Assembly: GCF_002215035.1 (NCBI RefSeq) | Contig: NZ_NKFP01000006.1 | Location: 2,385,080-2,449,079, forward strand | DNA from: Leptolyngbya ohadii IS1 | GTDB taxonomy: Bacteria; Cyanobacteriota; Cyanobacteriia; Elainellales; Elainellaceae | DNA length: 64,000 nt | Reading direction: 5' to 3' | Shown here: positions 44,753 through 54,305 of the stretch, piece by piece | Position numbering within the stretch: position 1 is the first letter of the stretch | Layout of the letters: every line of letters starts with the position of its first letter | The notes under the pieces: generated by a model | The model's input: the letters and a program-made list of their open reading frames with translations, nothing else | The model's database searches: none | What the model was told of the DNA's origin: nothing | Translations under genes and position numbers: made by a program

Positions 44753-45991
44753 CTACGTCCAGTACAGCACCTCTGCCTTTGGGAACCGCTTAGCGATCTC
44801 GCCTTCAAAGAACTTCCGGAGCTGCTTCATGGTGGTGGTGTCGTAGACGTACTTCACGCCGCCGAACTTGTTGCGCTTGATCACGCGATTCTGCTCATCC
44901 AGGTCTAGCTCGCTGTTGGGATACCAGGCTTGCAGCACCTCCTTCGAGCCGGGCGTAAAGCGGTGGGAGATCAGCTCAAAGGTCAGGTTGCAGTCAAAAT
45001 CGATCGCTTCCTCGATCTGATCGAACAAATCGCTGTAGTGCTGCTCCCAATCTTCGATCGGCATAATCGGCGCGATCACTAAACCGATCGGATAGCCGCC
45101 GCCCCCCTGCTCACGGGGAAGACCAAGCTTGCGGACTGCCTGAAGTCGCTGAGGAACCGTCGCCGTGCCGCCTTCGAGCTTCTGGGATACCCAGGCAGCA
45201 TTAACGCTGAACCGACAGCGAGTATGTCCATTATGCGGTAAGTCCAGCAACCCATCGACGTTATCGAACTTGGACACCCAGCGCAGATAGCCGTCCTCAC
45301 GAGTGCCGAAGTAGCGAATCGCCTCAGCCAAGCTGCCCGTCAGATGCTCGATGCCCAACGGGTCGGTGTAGCAGCTCACCTCAAAGGAAGTCTGTTTGCC
45401 CGGCTGCTCATACTTACCTAAGTTGTCAAGAATCTGAGGCAGGTTCGCGAATACACGAATCAAAGGCGGCCCCTGCAAACTGCCTGCGAGATAGCAATAC
45501 TGACAGTGCCCCGGACAGCCCTCCGCAATGTGGAACTGCCAGTCGGCTGAAGGGGGAATGGGGCTGAGTTTAAAGCTGCTGGGGGGAGCTGTCACTACTG
45601 CCAGAGTGCGCTTTGCCTTCGTATAGGTCTCACGCTCGGTCTCGCCCTTGATACCCGTAATCCGATTGCGTCCTAGCTCCTCGATCGGCAAATTAAGCGA
45701 CTGCGCCCGTCGATAAAGCTCCTGCCCCCAGGGTTCTTCGAGTGCCATCGGGGTAAACAGAACGCGCTCCGGTAGCCAGAGTCGGGACGGACGAACAGCG
45801 CTTAGCTCAGGATGGATGGGAGCCGTTAGATCCAGCGTCGGATCAGGGGATAGGGGGGAAGCAAAGGGACTCACGCGAGGCAACTGAGCATCAGTCGGCT
45901 TAGCGTCGATCGTCGCGTTGGAAGTAGCGTCTGTAGCGCCGAAATCTGTGGTCTTAAAGGGAAGGGTGAGTTGAGTAGGTGTAGCGATCAA
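44753..45991 (-). CDS. Spore-photoproduct-lyase-like radical SAM protein (first of a divergent pair)
   Basis: CPGHCQYCYLAGSLQGPPL gives the C-x3-C-x2-C cluster motif of the SplB family. RLWLPERVLFTPMALEEPWGQEL is the family's N-terminal block, and FEVSCYTDPLGIEHLTGSLAEAIRYF, RCRFSVNAAWVSQKLE and IGLVIAPIMPIEDWEQHYSDLF follow. The first ~70 residues are unconserved. SplB repairs the spore photoproduct of thymine, but this organism should not make spores, so the lesion or substrate is uncertain. Divergent from a second family member at 46234 with 242 bp between. Confidence 0.85.
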   Translation of the reverse strand: MIATPTQLTLPFKTTDFGATDATSNATIDAKPTDAQLPRVSPFASPLSPDPTLDLTAPIHPELSAVRPSRLWLPERVLFTPMALEEPWGQELYRRAQSLNLPIEELGRNRITGIKGETERETYTKAKRTLAVVTAPPSSFKLSPIPPSADWQFHIAEGCPGHCQYCYLAGSLQGPPLIRVFANLPQILDNLGKYEQPGKQTSFEVSCYTDPLGIEHLTGSLAEAIRYFGTREDGYLRWVSKFDNVDGLLDLPHNGHTRCRFSVNAAWVSQKLEGGTATVPQRLQAVRKLGLPREQGGGGYPIGLVIAPIMPIEDWEQHYSDLFDQIEEAIDFDCNLTFELISHRFTPGSKEVLQAWYPNSELDLDEQNRVIKRNKFGGVKYVYDTTTMKQLRKFFEGEIAKRFPKAEVLYWT

Positions 45992-46233
45992 AGTCCAACT
46001 CCATGAATGACCTACTCCTATTATGACGTACCCCCTAGAAGGGTGGAATTTAGGAGCAGCAGGGATTTTACGACCTTCAGGGACGGTCTTCCGCGAGAGT
46101 CTCCACGAGATTTTTTAGGAAAATTTTCACGAGAATTTCCAGAAAAATTTTCAGATGGGAAGGGCGGGTATTGCGCCTGTCGATCGCCCTTTAACCTCGC
46201 TACGATCGAGAAAGCTAACCCCAGGAGTTTGCT
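45992..46233. promoter_or_regulatory. Divergent promoter region of the two SPL-like genes
   Basis: Contains two near-identical GAAAATTTTC palindromes (46119-46128, and GAAAAATTTTC from 46142), 23 bp apart, plus CACGAGA repeats. They are candidates for a shared operator. AGGAG at 46223-46227 is the ribosome site for the rightward gene. Confidence 0.45.
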
Positions 46234-47418
46234 TTGCACACTGCACCTGATCCCGTACAGAATCAGACTGCCGTTTTCGCTACGTTTGACGGCAGTTCTA
46301 CGTCAGAGAATATTGCGCCAGAAGATATTGCGCCAGAAGACAGTTCAGAGGAGAATGCGCTGAGTCGTTTACTGCAAGTGAAGGAGATTTACTATGAGCC
46401 TGCCGCTTTAGAGTATCCGCGTGGACAGGAAATTCTATCGCGCTACCCCGATGCCCGCAGAATTGAGGTGGCTTCCCACTGGCAAATTCCCGATCTGCAC
46501 GGCAACGAGGATTCGGTGGAAGACTGGAATCGCATTAAGCGTACCGTGCTGGTGCTGGGTGTGAAGAAATCCATCCAGGCACGTCCAAACGATCGCAGTG
46601 CGGATTTTATTGCCCCTTCCCATTCCAACGGCTGCGCTCAGGCTTGCTCATACTGTTTCGTTGCTCGCCGTAAGGGTTTTGCCAATCCAATTACGACCTT
46701 TGTGAATATTGAGCAGATCCAAAAATATCTGAAACGACACGCCGCACGACAGGGCGAAAAGACAATTGCCTCCCAAACCGATCCACGCTATTGGGTATAT
46801 GAGATTGGCGAGAACGGTGATTGTTCTGTAGATGCAGCAATCTGCAATAACGTGAAGGATCTAATTGCGCTGTTTCGCGACATTCCGAATGCAAAAGCGA
46901 CATTTGCGACAAAGCGAGTGAATCGCGATTTGCTAAATTATGATCCGCAGGGGAAGACTCGGATTCGCTTTAGCCTGATGCCTCAGACGATCGCTCAGGT
47001 AGTCGATATTAGAACCTCCAGTATCGACGATCGCATCAACGCAGTGAACGACTTTGTGAATGCAGGATACGAGGTGCATCTTAATTTTGCGCCAGTGATT
47101 TACCACGACAACTGGCAGAAGAATTACACGGCGCTGTTTCAACAGATTGACGACACCCTATCTCCCACAGCGAAGGCGCAACTTCAGAGCGAAGTGATTT
47201 TCCTCACCCACAACGAAGGGCTGCATCAGGTTAATCTGGGCTGGCATCCGCAGGGCGAAGAACTTCTGTGGCGACCCGACCTCCAGGAGCAGAAGTATTC
47301 CCAAAACGGCGATATCAACGTGCGGTACAAGCGCGGCTTTAAAGGTCAGCTTGTTTCAACCTTCTGCGATTTGCTAAAACAGCAGCTACCCTACTGTAAT
47401 ACCCGCTATGCGTTCTAG
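46234..47418 (+). CDS. Spore-photoproduct-lyase family radical SAM protein (second of a divergent pair)
   Basis: TTG start at 46234, supported by AGGAG six bases before it; no ATG precedes the domain. The cluster motif CAQACSYCFVARRKGF is C-x3-C-x2-C. Other family parts: IYYEPAALEYPRGQEIL, TFVNIEQIQKYLKRH, ATKRVNRDLLNYDPQGKTRIRFSLMPQ, HLNFAPVIYHDNWQKNY and the final WRPDLQEQKYSQNG. It is a distinct branch from the neighbour at 44753. Probably DNA lesion repair or nucleic acid modification with SAM; not shown. Confidence 0.85.
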   Translation: MHTAPDPVQNQTAVFATFDGSSTSENIAPEDIAPEDSSEENALSRLLQVKEIYYEPAALEYPRGQEILSRYPDARRIEVASHWQIPDLHGNEDSVEDWNRIKRTVLVLGVKKSIQARPNDRSADFIAPSHSNGCAQACSYCFVARRKGFANPITTFVNIEQIQKYLKRHAARQGEKTIASQTDPRYWVYEIGENGDCSVDAAICNNVKDLIALFRDIPNAKATFATKRVNRDLLNYDPQGKTRIRFSLMPQTIAQVVDIRTSSIDDRINAVNDFVNAGYEVHLNFAPVIYHDNWQKNYTALFQQIDDTLSPTAKAQLQSEVIFLTHNEGLHQVNLGWHPQGEELLWRPDLQEQKYSQNGDINVRYKRGFKGQLVSTFCDLLKQQLPYCNTRYAF

Positions 47419-47460
47419 CCTGGATCATTCACCCAAAGCGCTTACCGGGGTTTAGCATTC

Positions 47461-49347
47461 TCATTCGATCGTCTGGGTTGTAACGCGATCGCGTCCCTGC
47501 CGTTTGGATTCGTAAAGGGCTTCATCTGCGGCTTGAATCAAATCCTCTACCCGCAAATCAGACCTGGGAATACAGGTTGCAACGCCCAGGCTGGCAGTCA
47601 CAAATTTACTAACCGAAGAGTTGCAGTGGGGAATTTGCTGCTGGTGAATGTGCTGACGGAGATGATTGGCAATATGACTTGCCCCTTCAACAGTGGTGTC
47701 AGGCAACATGACAATAAATTCCTCACCACCGTAGCGAGCGATCAAATCTCCAGGACGCTTGACAGATTCCCGTAAAAGCTTGGCAAACTGGATTAAACAC
47801 CAATCGCCTGCTAAGTGCCCATAGGTATCGTTGTAGCGTTTGAATTCATCGATATCGAGGAGAATTAGCGAGAAGGGCTTTTGTTCTCGGATACAGCGCC
47901 GCCATTCTAATTCAGAGGCTTCTTTAAAGTGGAGCCGATTTGAAAGCGTGGTTAATTCATCCTGACGTGCCTGCTGTTTAAGCTTTGCCTCCAGCCGTTT
48001 AAGATCGCTAATTTCCATCACAATGACGCCCACTTTAGCCGGGACTTGGCTCACATCCAGGATCGGAAAATAGGAAGTTAGCCAGATGCGCCGTGTATCT
48101 TGTGCGGACTTGAAACTGCTTTCCTCTCGATTCAGAATTGGCTGCCCTGTCGCAAGAACTTGTTGATGAACCGACTCCAAATCCGGGGCAAGATTGGGTA
48201 TAATCCGCCGAACGGGTTGACCCAGATGGGCTTCAACTGTTGTACCGTTGATCTCCGCTAGCAGTTTGTTGACCTTCACATATTGCAACTGCTGATCAAC
48301 AATTCCCATTCCCACCGGAGCCGTCGAGAAAAATCCGTCCAATATTGCCTGACTCTCGTTTAGCTCAGCCGTTCGGGCTTCAACCTGCTGTTCCAGGGAT
48401 GCCAGGGTTTGTTCTAAAGCGGCCTCTGCCACCTTCCGCTCCTGCAACACAGCACTCAGCAACAGGGTCGTCACCGAGAACACTGCCACAAAAGACTGCA
48501 ACAGCAGGAAGGATTTTGTCGTCGCCTCATCTGCGTAGGGTCCCATTCCATTCGCGGTACAGACGATCGCAATCCCTGCCACAATGCTGACCAGAACACT
48601 GGTTGAAAAACTTCCCAGCCGAAACACGGCTATCATCAGCACAGGCAGCAGGCTAGATTCAACCGGATAGCCCTGAATAAAAGTGACCCAGCTCAAGACC
48701 AAACCCAGTCCCAGCAGCAGCACAAATTCAACCCAGCTTGTTTTCGAGCTTGTTTTAGGCTGAAACCGCGATCGCTTTCCTCTCAGGAGCAACGGTGGCG
48801 TAAACACCAATATGGCAACCACGCTTGCCAGCCACCAGGTTAGCCAGGAGACACCAAACTGCCGCCAGTTCAGAGCCTTCAACAAACAGAGGGCACCCAC
48901 GCCACTTGTGGCAGAAAGCGACGGCGCAACAACCGCAGCTAGAACAAAAGCAGCAACCGATCGAACCCGGTCAAAAGCGGGTAGTGTCCCCGTCAGAGAT
49001 TTAATAATTGCAATGCCAGCAGTTGGCTGAAGGCAATTGGCAAGCACGCAGGCAGACTGGAGAAAGAGAAACCCCAGAATTGAGAGGGGTGGGTTCATCG
49101 TCGTCAGAGGTCGCCACAAACCGACTATCGATCCTAGAGCGATTCCGGGCAGTGCCCACCCTCCCATCCAGGCAACGAGCGCCAGCGTAATGCCAGAGGG
49201 CAACCAGACAGCTGTCACTTTGCCGGGGAGAGATGCAAAATCAACGGAAAGTTTAGTGGCAACGGAATAGGCGATCGCAATCCCCAGGTTTAGGGCAATT
49301 AGCCTGATGGGCTGAGGCAGCAGCAAGGAGCACTTTGGTAGAGGCAT
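47461..49347 (-). CDS. Membrane diguanylate cyclase: MASE1, PAS and GGDEF domains
   Basis: Makes cyclic di-GMP. Residues 1-300: eight or so membrane helices of a MASE1 sensor (NLGIAIAYSVATKLSVDFASLPGKVTAVWLPSGI ...). A short coiled coil (QTLASLEQQVEARTAELNES) leads to a PAS domain (about 330-445), then GGDEF: DELTTLSNRLHFKEASELEW, LDIDEFKRYNDTYGHLAGD, and ARYGGEEFIVMLPDT near residue 540. The active-site loop is GGEEF, which is catalytically competent. No EAL domain. The tail-to-tail gap to the SPL gene is 42 bp. Confidence 0.92.
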   Translation of the reverse strand: MPLPKCSLLLPQPIRLIALNLGIAIAYSVATKLSVDFASLPGKVTAVWLPSGITLALVAWMGGWALPGIALGSIVGLWRPLTTMNPPLSILGFLFLQSACVLANCLQPTAGIAIIKSLTGTLPAFDRVRSVAAFVLAAVVAPSLSATSGVGALCLLKALNWRQFGVSWLTWWLASVVAILVFTPPLLLRGKRSRFQPKTSSKTSWVEFVLLLGLGLVLSWVTFIQGYPVESSLLPVLMIAVFRLGSFSTSVLVSIVAGIAIVCTANGMGPYADEATTKSFLLLQSFVAVFSVTTLLLSAVLQERKVAEAALEQTLASLEQQVEARTAELNESQAILDGFFSTAPVGMGIVDQQLQYVKVNKLLAEINGTTVEAHLGQPVRRIIPNLAPDLESVHQQVLATGQPILNREESSFKSAQDTRRIWLTSYFPILDVSQVPAKVGVIVMEISDLKRLEAKLKQQARQDELTTLSNRLHFKEASELEWRRCIREQKPFSLILLDIDEFKRYNDTYGHLAGDWCLIQFAKLLRESVKRPGDLIARYGGEEFIVMLPDTTVEGASHIANHLRQHIHQQQIPHCNSSVSKFVTASLGVATCIPRSDLRVEDLIQAADEALYESKRQGRDRVTTQTIE

Positions 49348-49544
49348 GGTTCTTGGGAAAGCGAAAAGACACCAATGACCGAGAAGTCAGGAATCATCTA
49401 ACGGAGATGCAGCTACAGGGTTATCCTACAGCCTAATAGAATGCCCAAATTGCATGTAGGTCTCCGCATTCTCACTATCTCCGCATTCTCACTAATAGAG
49501 AGCCATTTGCCAATTCAGAAGATGGACTTCCGCCCAGGCTTAAC

Positions 49545-50129
49545 CTATGCCTGTCTGCCACTTTCTCCCTTAATGACCGCTGCCGCAATCAAATGGGCAA
49601 GCCGCAACGCCTCCGGAACATGACCGCGATCGGTGACAGCTTGCAGCACTTTGGCAATCGTATCTGGCTTGGCACCGCAGACCTGGAAGTAAAAGGGCGG
49701 GTAGGCATAAACGGTTCCGGCTCGCTGCATAGTGGCTAATTTCTCAGCGGCTCCCGGCAGACGATTAACTGCATACTCAATCCGGCTCATTCGGGGCAAA
49801 CGGCGCATCACAGAGACACAGGGGCGATTGAGTCGATGGGCAAGTTGGGGCAGGTCAATCACATTAAAGCCCCCCATCGAAATGCCGTCGAGCAAAACGA
49901 CGTGGATCTGAGGCAGGAATTTACCGTTGAGCAGAAGCTGACAGAGCGTATCGGTGGCGTCCCATCCGTCTGACTGAATTTGTCCCCACACCATGCCTTC
50001 AAACCGGGTTCCAGCGCAGATCACTCCGGCTACAGCAACGGGATCGGTCGCCTGACGCTGAAAGGGGGCGTCATCAAAGCCAACAACGCGAAGGGTTCGG
50101 TGATGTTCGATCAGTTCTTCTAGATCCAT
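49545..50129 (-). CDS. DUF99 family protein (endonuclease V-related fold)
   Basis: 194 aa matching the DUF99/UPF0215 pattern: LRVVGFDDAPFQRQATDPVAVAGVICAGTRFEGM (strand with conserved D), QSDGWDATDTLCQLL, HVVLLDGISMGGFNVIDLPQLA, RLPGAAEKLATM, and a final AHLIAAAVIKGESGR. The family is mostly archaeal and has been linked in the literature to an RNase-H-like, endonuclease-V-type fold; its substrate is unknown to me. ATG at 50129. No operon partner. Codon use is ordinary for the window. Confidence 0.8.
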   Translation of the reverse strand: MDLEELIEHHRTLRVVGFDDAPFQRQATDPVAVAGVICAGTRFEGMVWGQIQSDGWDATDTLCQLLLNGKFLPQIHVVLLDGISMGGFNVIDLPQLAHRLNRPCVSVMRRLPRMSRIEYAVNRLPGAAEKLATMQRAGTVYAYPPFYFQVCGAKPDTIAKVLQAVTDRGHVPEALRLAHLIAAAVIKGESGRQA

Positions 50130-50389
50130 GCAAGCATCTTAGCGAATCACCGTTCTGGAGTGGTTTGGACGGTTAGCGTTCCCTTTCGTGAACCATAAGC
50201 CGATACGCAGGCAATAAATAAAGCAATATATTACCCCTCCCAATCGCCTTTCCCCATCAGAGTGGAACTTAAAGCGATCGAAAGGGGCAATGTCCAAAAA
50301 TAATTCAGACCTAAGCTTCAATAAGCTTCAAGAGATGGCTGTGAGATCGTCAGAATCAACACGCGACAGTAACAGCTAGATAGCAACAG

Positions 50390-51190
50390 CTAGGCAGCAA
50401 TAGGTTCAGCCGTTACTTTCCCCGTTACTTCCCCAGTCCCATCCGGGTCGAGCATTCCCTCCGCAACTTCGCTGGGCACCCCATCCATTGCCAGGGAGGG
50501 CATCTGTCCACCCTTCTTCAGCAAATTTGTTACCATTGCCACCATGGCGTTCACCTTGCGGGTGCGCCACTCGGTAATCAGAGCCTCTGCGCCAAAGTAG
50601 CCTAAACGACGTTCGATCGCTTCCTGCAAATAGCTGGCGTGTCCTTCTTCATCCTTCGCAATACTCATCATGCCTTTCTTGAGATTTTGGCTCACCGGAT
50701 CATCCGGCAGGGCGTTCGCCATCCGCACAAAATCCTTACAAGCATCTAGCTCCAGGATATAGGTGCTGCCCATAAACACCAGCCAGTCCATGCGATCGGG
50801 CGAGAAAATCTCCTTCACGTCGTAGCCTTCGTAGTACGCCTCAAAAAAGGGACTGCGGCGACGCTCATCTGGCTTTCCGTCACGGGTTTCCTGCGGCAGG
50901 CTCTTAAAATCAATCACCTGCTTATTGAGCTGCTTCAGCGCATGGGCAAAAATCTGTCCGTGGCGGCGTTCATCCTGGGCGTGTTTTGCCAGCTTTTCCG
51001 CTAGCCAGTCGTCGCCCTCATTCGCAGCCCTCTGGCTGAGCGCTTCCAGAAACGGCACCGAACCCGATTCGGCAAGCTGAAATCCTGCCAGCAGATTGGG
51101 ACGCGATTTCGGGTCGCGCATATTGGCAGCCGTAATGTATGCCGTTGCGCCCGAACCGACCAAATGCAGAACTTGAGTCAGAAGATTCAT
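50390..51190 (-). CDS. Ferritin-like diiron domain protein
   Basis: Two EX2H-type pairs mark a diiron four-helix bundle: QLAESGSVPFLEAL and HAQDERRHGQIFAHAL in the first half; TYILELDACKDFVRMA and IAKDEEGHASYLQEAIE in the second. This fits rubrerythrin- or hydroxylase-like proteins; I cannot choose. The C-terminal 45 residues (MVTNLLKKGGQMPSL...) are variable. 266 aa. Perhaps a peroxide or oxygen defence protein, or a lipid/pigment hydroxylase. Confidence 0.75.
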   Translation of the reverse strand: MNLLTQVLHLVGSGATAYITAANMRDPKSRPNLLAGFQLAESGSVPFLEALSQRAANEGDDWLAEKLAKHAQDERRHGQIFAHALKQLNKQVIDFKSLPQETRDGKPDERRRSPFFEAYYEGYDVKEIFSPDRMDWLVFMGSTYILELDACKDFVRMANALPDDPVSQNLKKGMMSIAKDEEGHASYLQEAIERRLGYFGAEALITEWRTRKVNAMVAMVTNLLKKGGQMPSLAMDGVPSEVAEGMLDPDGTGEVTGKVTAEPIAA

Positions 51191-51251
51191 AGCGTGAGGA
51201 GGGGTGAGTCGTGAATTGAGTCATTCGATGAGTGACTTGCTGATATTGTAA

Positions 51252-51662
51252 TCAGATCGTTTCTTTCTGGTGTGTCACTTCAACGACCGTATGCACATTG
51301 CCCCGTGGCGTAAAGTCTCCCTTCACCGTAATTTCCAGCGGATTGCAGGCAGCCACAATATCATCCAAAATTTGATTCACCGACTCCTCATGGGAGATGT
51401 ATCGATCGCGGTAACTGTTGATATACAGTTTGATTGCCTTCAGCTCCACTACCTTTTGATCCGGAACATACGTGACGTGGATTGTCGCAAAATCTGGATA
51501 CCCGGAAAACGGGCACTTACAGGTAAATTCCGGTAGCGTAATGGCGATCGTATAGCGTCGTCCCGGACGCGGATTTGGAAAGGTAATCAGCTCCCCTTCG
51601 GCAATTAAACGTTCGCCGTATTTCATATCGGGCTGAGTTTCAGGCTGAATCGAAGAAGTCAT
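51252..51662 (-). CDS. queF: NADPH-dependent 7-cyano-7-deazaguanine reductase
   Basis: Reduces preQ0 to preQ1 in queuosine synthesis. EFTCKCPFSGYPDFATIH contains the thioimide-forming Cys (C50) and the Asp (D57) of the tunnelling-fold active site; VELKAIKLYINSYRDRYISHEESVNQI is the QueF signature with its Glu-Ser-x-Ser-like substrate site (ELK...SYR). 136 aa is right for the single-domain (type I) enzyme. The start MTSSIQPET at 51662 is chosen; the frame to 51788 runs through a hairpin and U-tract. Other queuosine genes are not in the window. Confidence 0.92.
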   Translation of the reverse strand: MTSSIQPETQPDMKYGERLIAEGELITFPNPRPGRRYTIAITLPEFTCKCPFSGYPDFATIHVTYVPDQKVVELKAIKLYINSYRDRYISHEESVNQILDDIVAACNPLEITVKGDFTPRGNVHTVVEVTHQKETI

Positions 51663-51680
51663 ACTAGCAAGACCTGGAAG

Positions 51681-51714
51681 AAAAAAATCTGGGGTAATGA
51701 GCTTATTTCCCCAG
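51681..51714 (-). terminator. Terminator-like hairpin in the queF leader (attenuator candidate)
   Basis: On the minus strand CTGGGG, a 14-nt loop that can add AAT/ATT pairs, CCCCAG, one base and T7 (51681-51687), ending 18 nt before the queF ATG. No minus-strand gene lies upstream that it could terminate (the neighbour at 52053 is on the other strand), so it is likely part of a leader that controls queF. No preQ1 riboswitch core was recognised. Confidence 0.6.
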
Positions 51715-52052
51715 TCTAGAGCATCGGTACAGCACAAAAGGAATCGATCACGCCGAGGCAGTACGAGCCAAGTAGCAAGGACATCCAAAATCGATCGCTG
51801 CGGACTGGGCTGCGTGGGAGCAGTTCACGAAGTGCCCCTAACCCCTGCGGCTCCGCCGATTTGCCTGAGGCACAAATCCGATCGCCCTCATCCCCCATGC
51901 CGCCCTCCGGATCAACGATGCCGCTTGATTTTGCAGAAACTCGATCGAACCGATGCTAAATATAGCGATATCGACTAAGATGCAGTGGCATTTACCGCAA
52001 AATGTGCTGTAATTTATCAAACTAATTTATTAAAGTATCGCCGTTGCCATCA
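51715..52052. other. Divergent intergenic region, queF leader and promoter of the 52053 gene
   Basis: 338 bp without a credible gene. The left part should encode the rest of the queF leader RNA. The right part is AT-rich with TTTATTAAAGTATC just before the ATG 52053 gene. Confidence 0.4.
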
Positions 52053-52580
52053 ATGAAAGCACGATCGAATCGCACTTCCGTTACGCAAAATCCCGTACCG
52101 CAAAATCCGACGGCTTCAGCCCAGACGAGCTACGCGCCCTCCGTTCCTATTTCTATCTATCGGGAACTTGCCGCCGAGCTGGATGCCACCCGTGCCCTGC
52201 TGGAAACCGTTCATACAGAGAATCAACAGCTGAAGCAGCAAAACCACCAGCTCCGCGAAGAAATTAATCGCCTGGTGCAGTCTGCCCTTAACCTGCGCTC
52301 CTACACTGAGCCTAGCTACCCCCCAACCGAATCCAGCGAATCTCCCGCTGCGATTGAAGAGTTTGAAGCCGTCGCCGCCCAACTCCGCAGCAATGCCGCC
52401 CCAGAACCCGGAATCCCAACGATCGCCCAGCCTACCGATCTGACCCTCACCCTCACCTCCGAAACCAAGCCCAGAGCCTTAGGCGGTCTCTGGCTCACCC
52501 TCACCGTCATTGCGATCGTCATCGGTGCCTTTGGAGCCGGATTCTTCATGGTTAAGCCGCTGCTGCACAATAATCGCTAG
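52053..52580 (+). CDS. Coiled-coil protein with C-terminal membrane anchor, 175 aa
   Basis: ATG 52053 is preferred to the TTG three codons earlier. Residues 40-80 form a coiled coil (ELAAELDATRALLETVHTENQQLKQQNHQLREEINRLVQ), 85-140 are a proline-rich linker, and LWLTLTVIAIVIGAFGAGFFMV near 145-168 is a membrane span with a short tail. The cytoplasmic coiled coil plus tail anchor suggests a scaffold or septal protein. Unnamed, but the layout is common in cyanobacteria. Confidence 0.75.
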   Translation: MKARSNRTSVTQNPVPQNPTASAQTSYAPSVPISIYRELAAELDATRALLETVHTENQQLKQQNHQLREEINRLVQSALNLRSYTEPSYPPTESSESPAAIEEFEAVAAQLRSNAAPEPGIPTIAQPTDLTLTLTSETKPRALGGLWLTLTVIAIVIGAFGAGFFMVKPLLHNNR

Positions 52581-52785
52581 CTCGTCCTCGGCCATTCGTC
52601 CCCGGTCATTCTTGGTCATTCGTCGCTGACGACCGATCGCTGACGACTTGCGGAAGACAAATAACAAAAGGCAAAGGACAAACTTTAGTGGAGTCGGGCA
52701 GACCTCCTCAAAATTCGTTCCGCTTTCCTCAAAATTTCTTTCTGTTGCCCCCGTCACAGACTCTGGTAAAATGATGAGCTTGTGA

Positions 52786-53811
<1,026 letters not shown>

Positions 53812-53836
53812 TCGCAGCTAAAGTAATCGATGTAGG

Positions 53837-53859
53837 GCGAGCATCTTGCTCGCTTTTTT
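53837..53859 (+). terminator. Rho-independent terminator of ilvC
   Basis: GCGAGCA-TCT-TGCTCGC and T6, 25 bp after the ilvC stop. Confidence 0.9.
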
Positions 53860-53929
53860 GTTACCGCCACACCGCTCAACCGATCGACGTAAGAGCAGCT
53901 TTTTGATATGCAGCAACTCTGGTGTCCAG

Positions 53930-54032
53930 GCTGAGCCTGGATACTGCCTGGATGCGGCTCTGCCGCTATATATCGGTAAGGAGGAGGCAGAGCCTCTCAA
54001 ACAGCATTCCAACGCAGAGCATTGGAACGAGG
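53930..54032. repeat. RAYT-type four-hairpin repeat
   Basis: CCAGGCTGAGCCTGG, GCGGCTCTGCCGC, GGAGGCAGAGCCTC and CCAACGCAGAGCATTGG followed by AACGAGGCA. The most complete of the intergenic copies. Confidence 0.85.
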
Positions 54033-54305
54033 CAAGGGAATCTAAGGGGGTCTCCCTTCAGACACATCACCAAAAGCCAAATCTTGCGAACTTTTTGACG
54101 ACTCAACAGGTCAACGATAGGATGCAGTAGATCCCCTCCGATCGTTCCACGCTGCCGCCAAAGGCGTGTCGGCTTGCCTACTACGCGAGCACCGTAGCGC
54201 GATGCGATCGTTCCTCAAAGAATCCACCCCAAACCCTTGAACTAGGATCAATTCTTGTGGGGTGGGCATCCTACCTGCCCAGTCGGATCTCTCCCACTCA
54301 CACCC

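Larger units (their letters stand above)
53812..54305. other. Intergenic region: ilvC terminator, RAYT-type repeat, short repeat
   Basis: After the terminator (53837) and the hairpin repeat (53930-54032), the remaining 270 bp before the glycosyltransferase include a TTCTTGTGGGGTGGGCATC repeat at 54249 related to that at 18774. No gene. Confidence 0.5.

Noticed and set aside
51663-51788. N-terminal extension of queF to 51788
   Set aside because: The extra codons would cover the hairpin and U-tract; MTSSIQPET at 51662 fits the family length.
51715-51800. Known preQ1-I or preQ1-II riboswitch in the queF leader
   Set aside because: The conserved core sequences of these classes were not found by eye.
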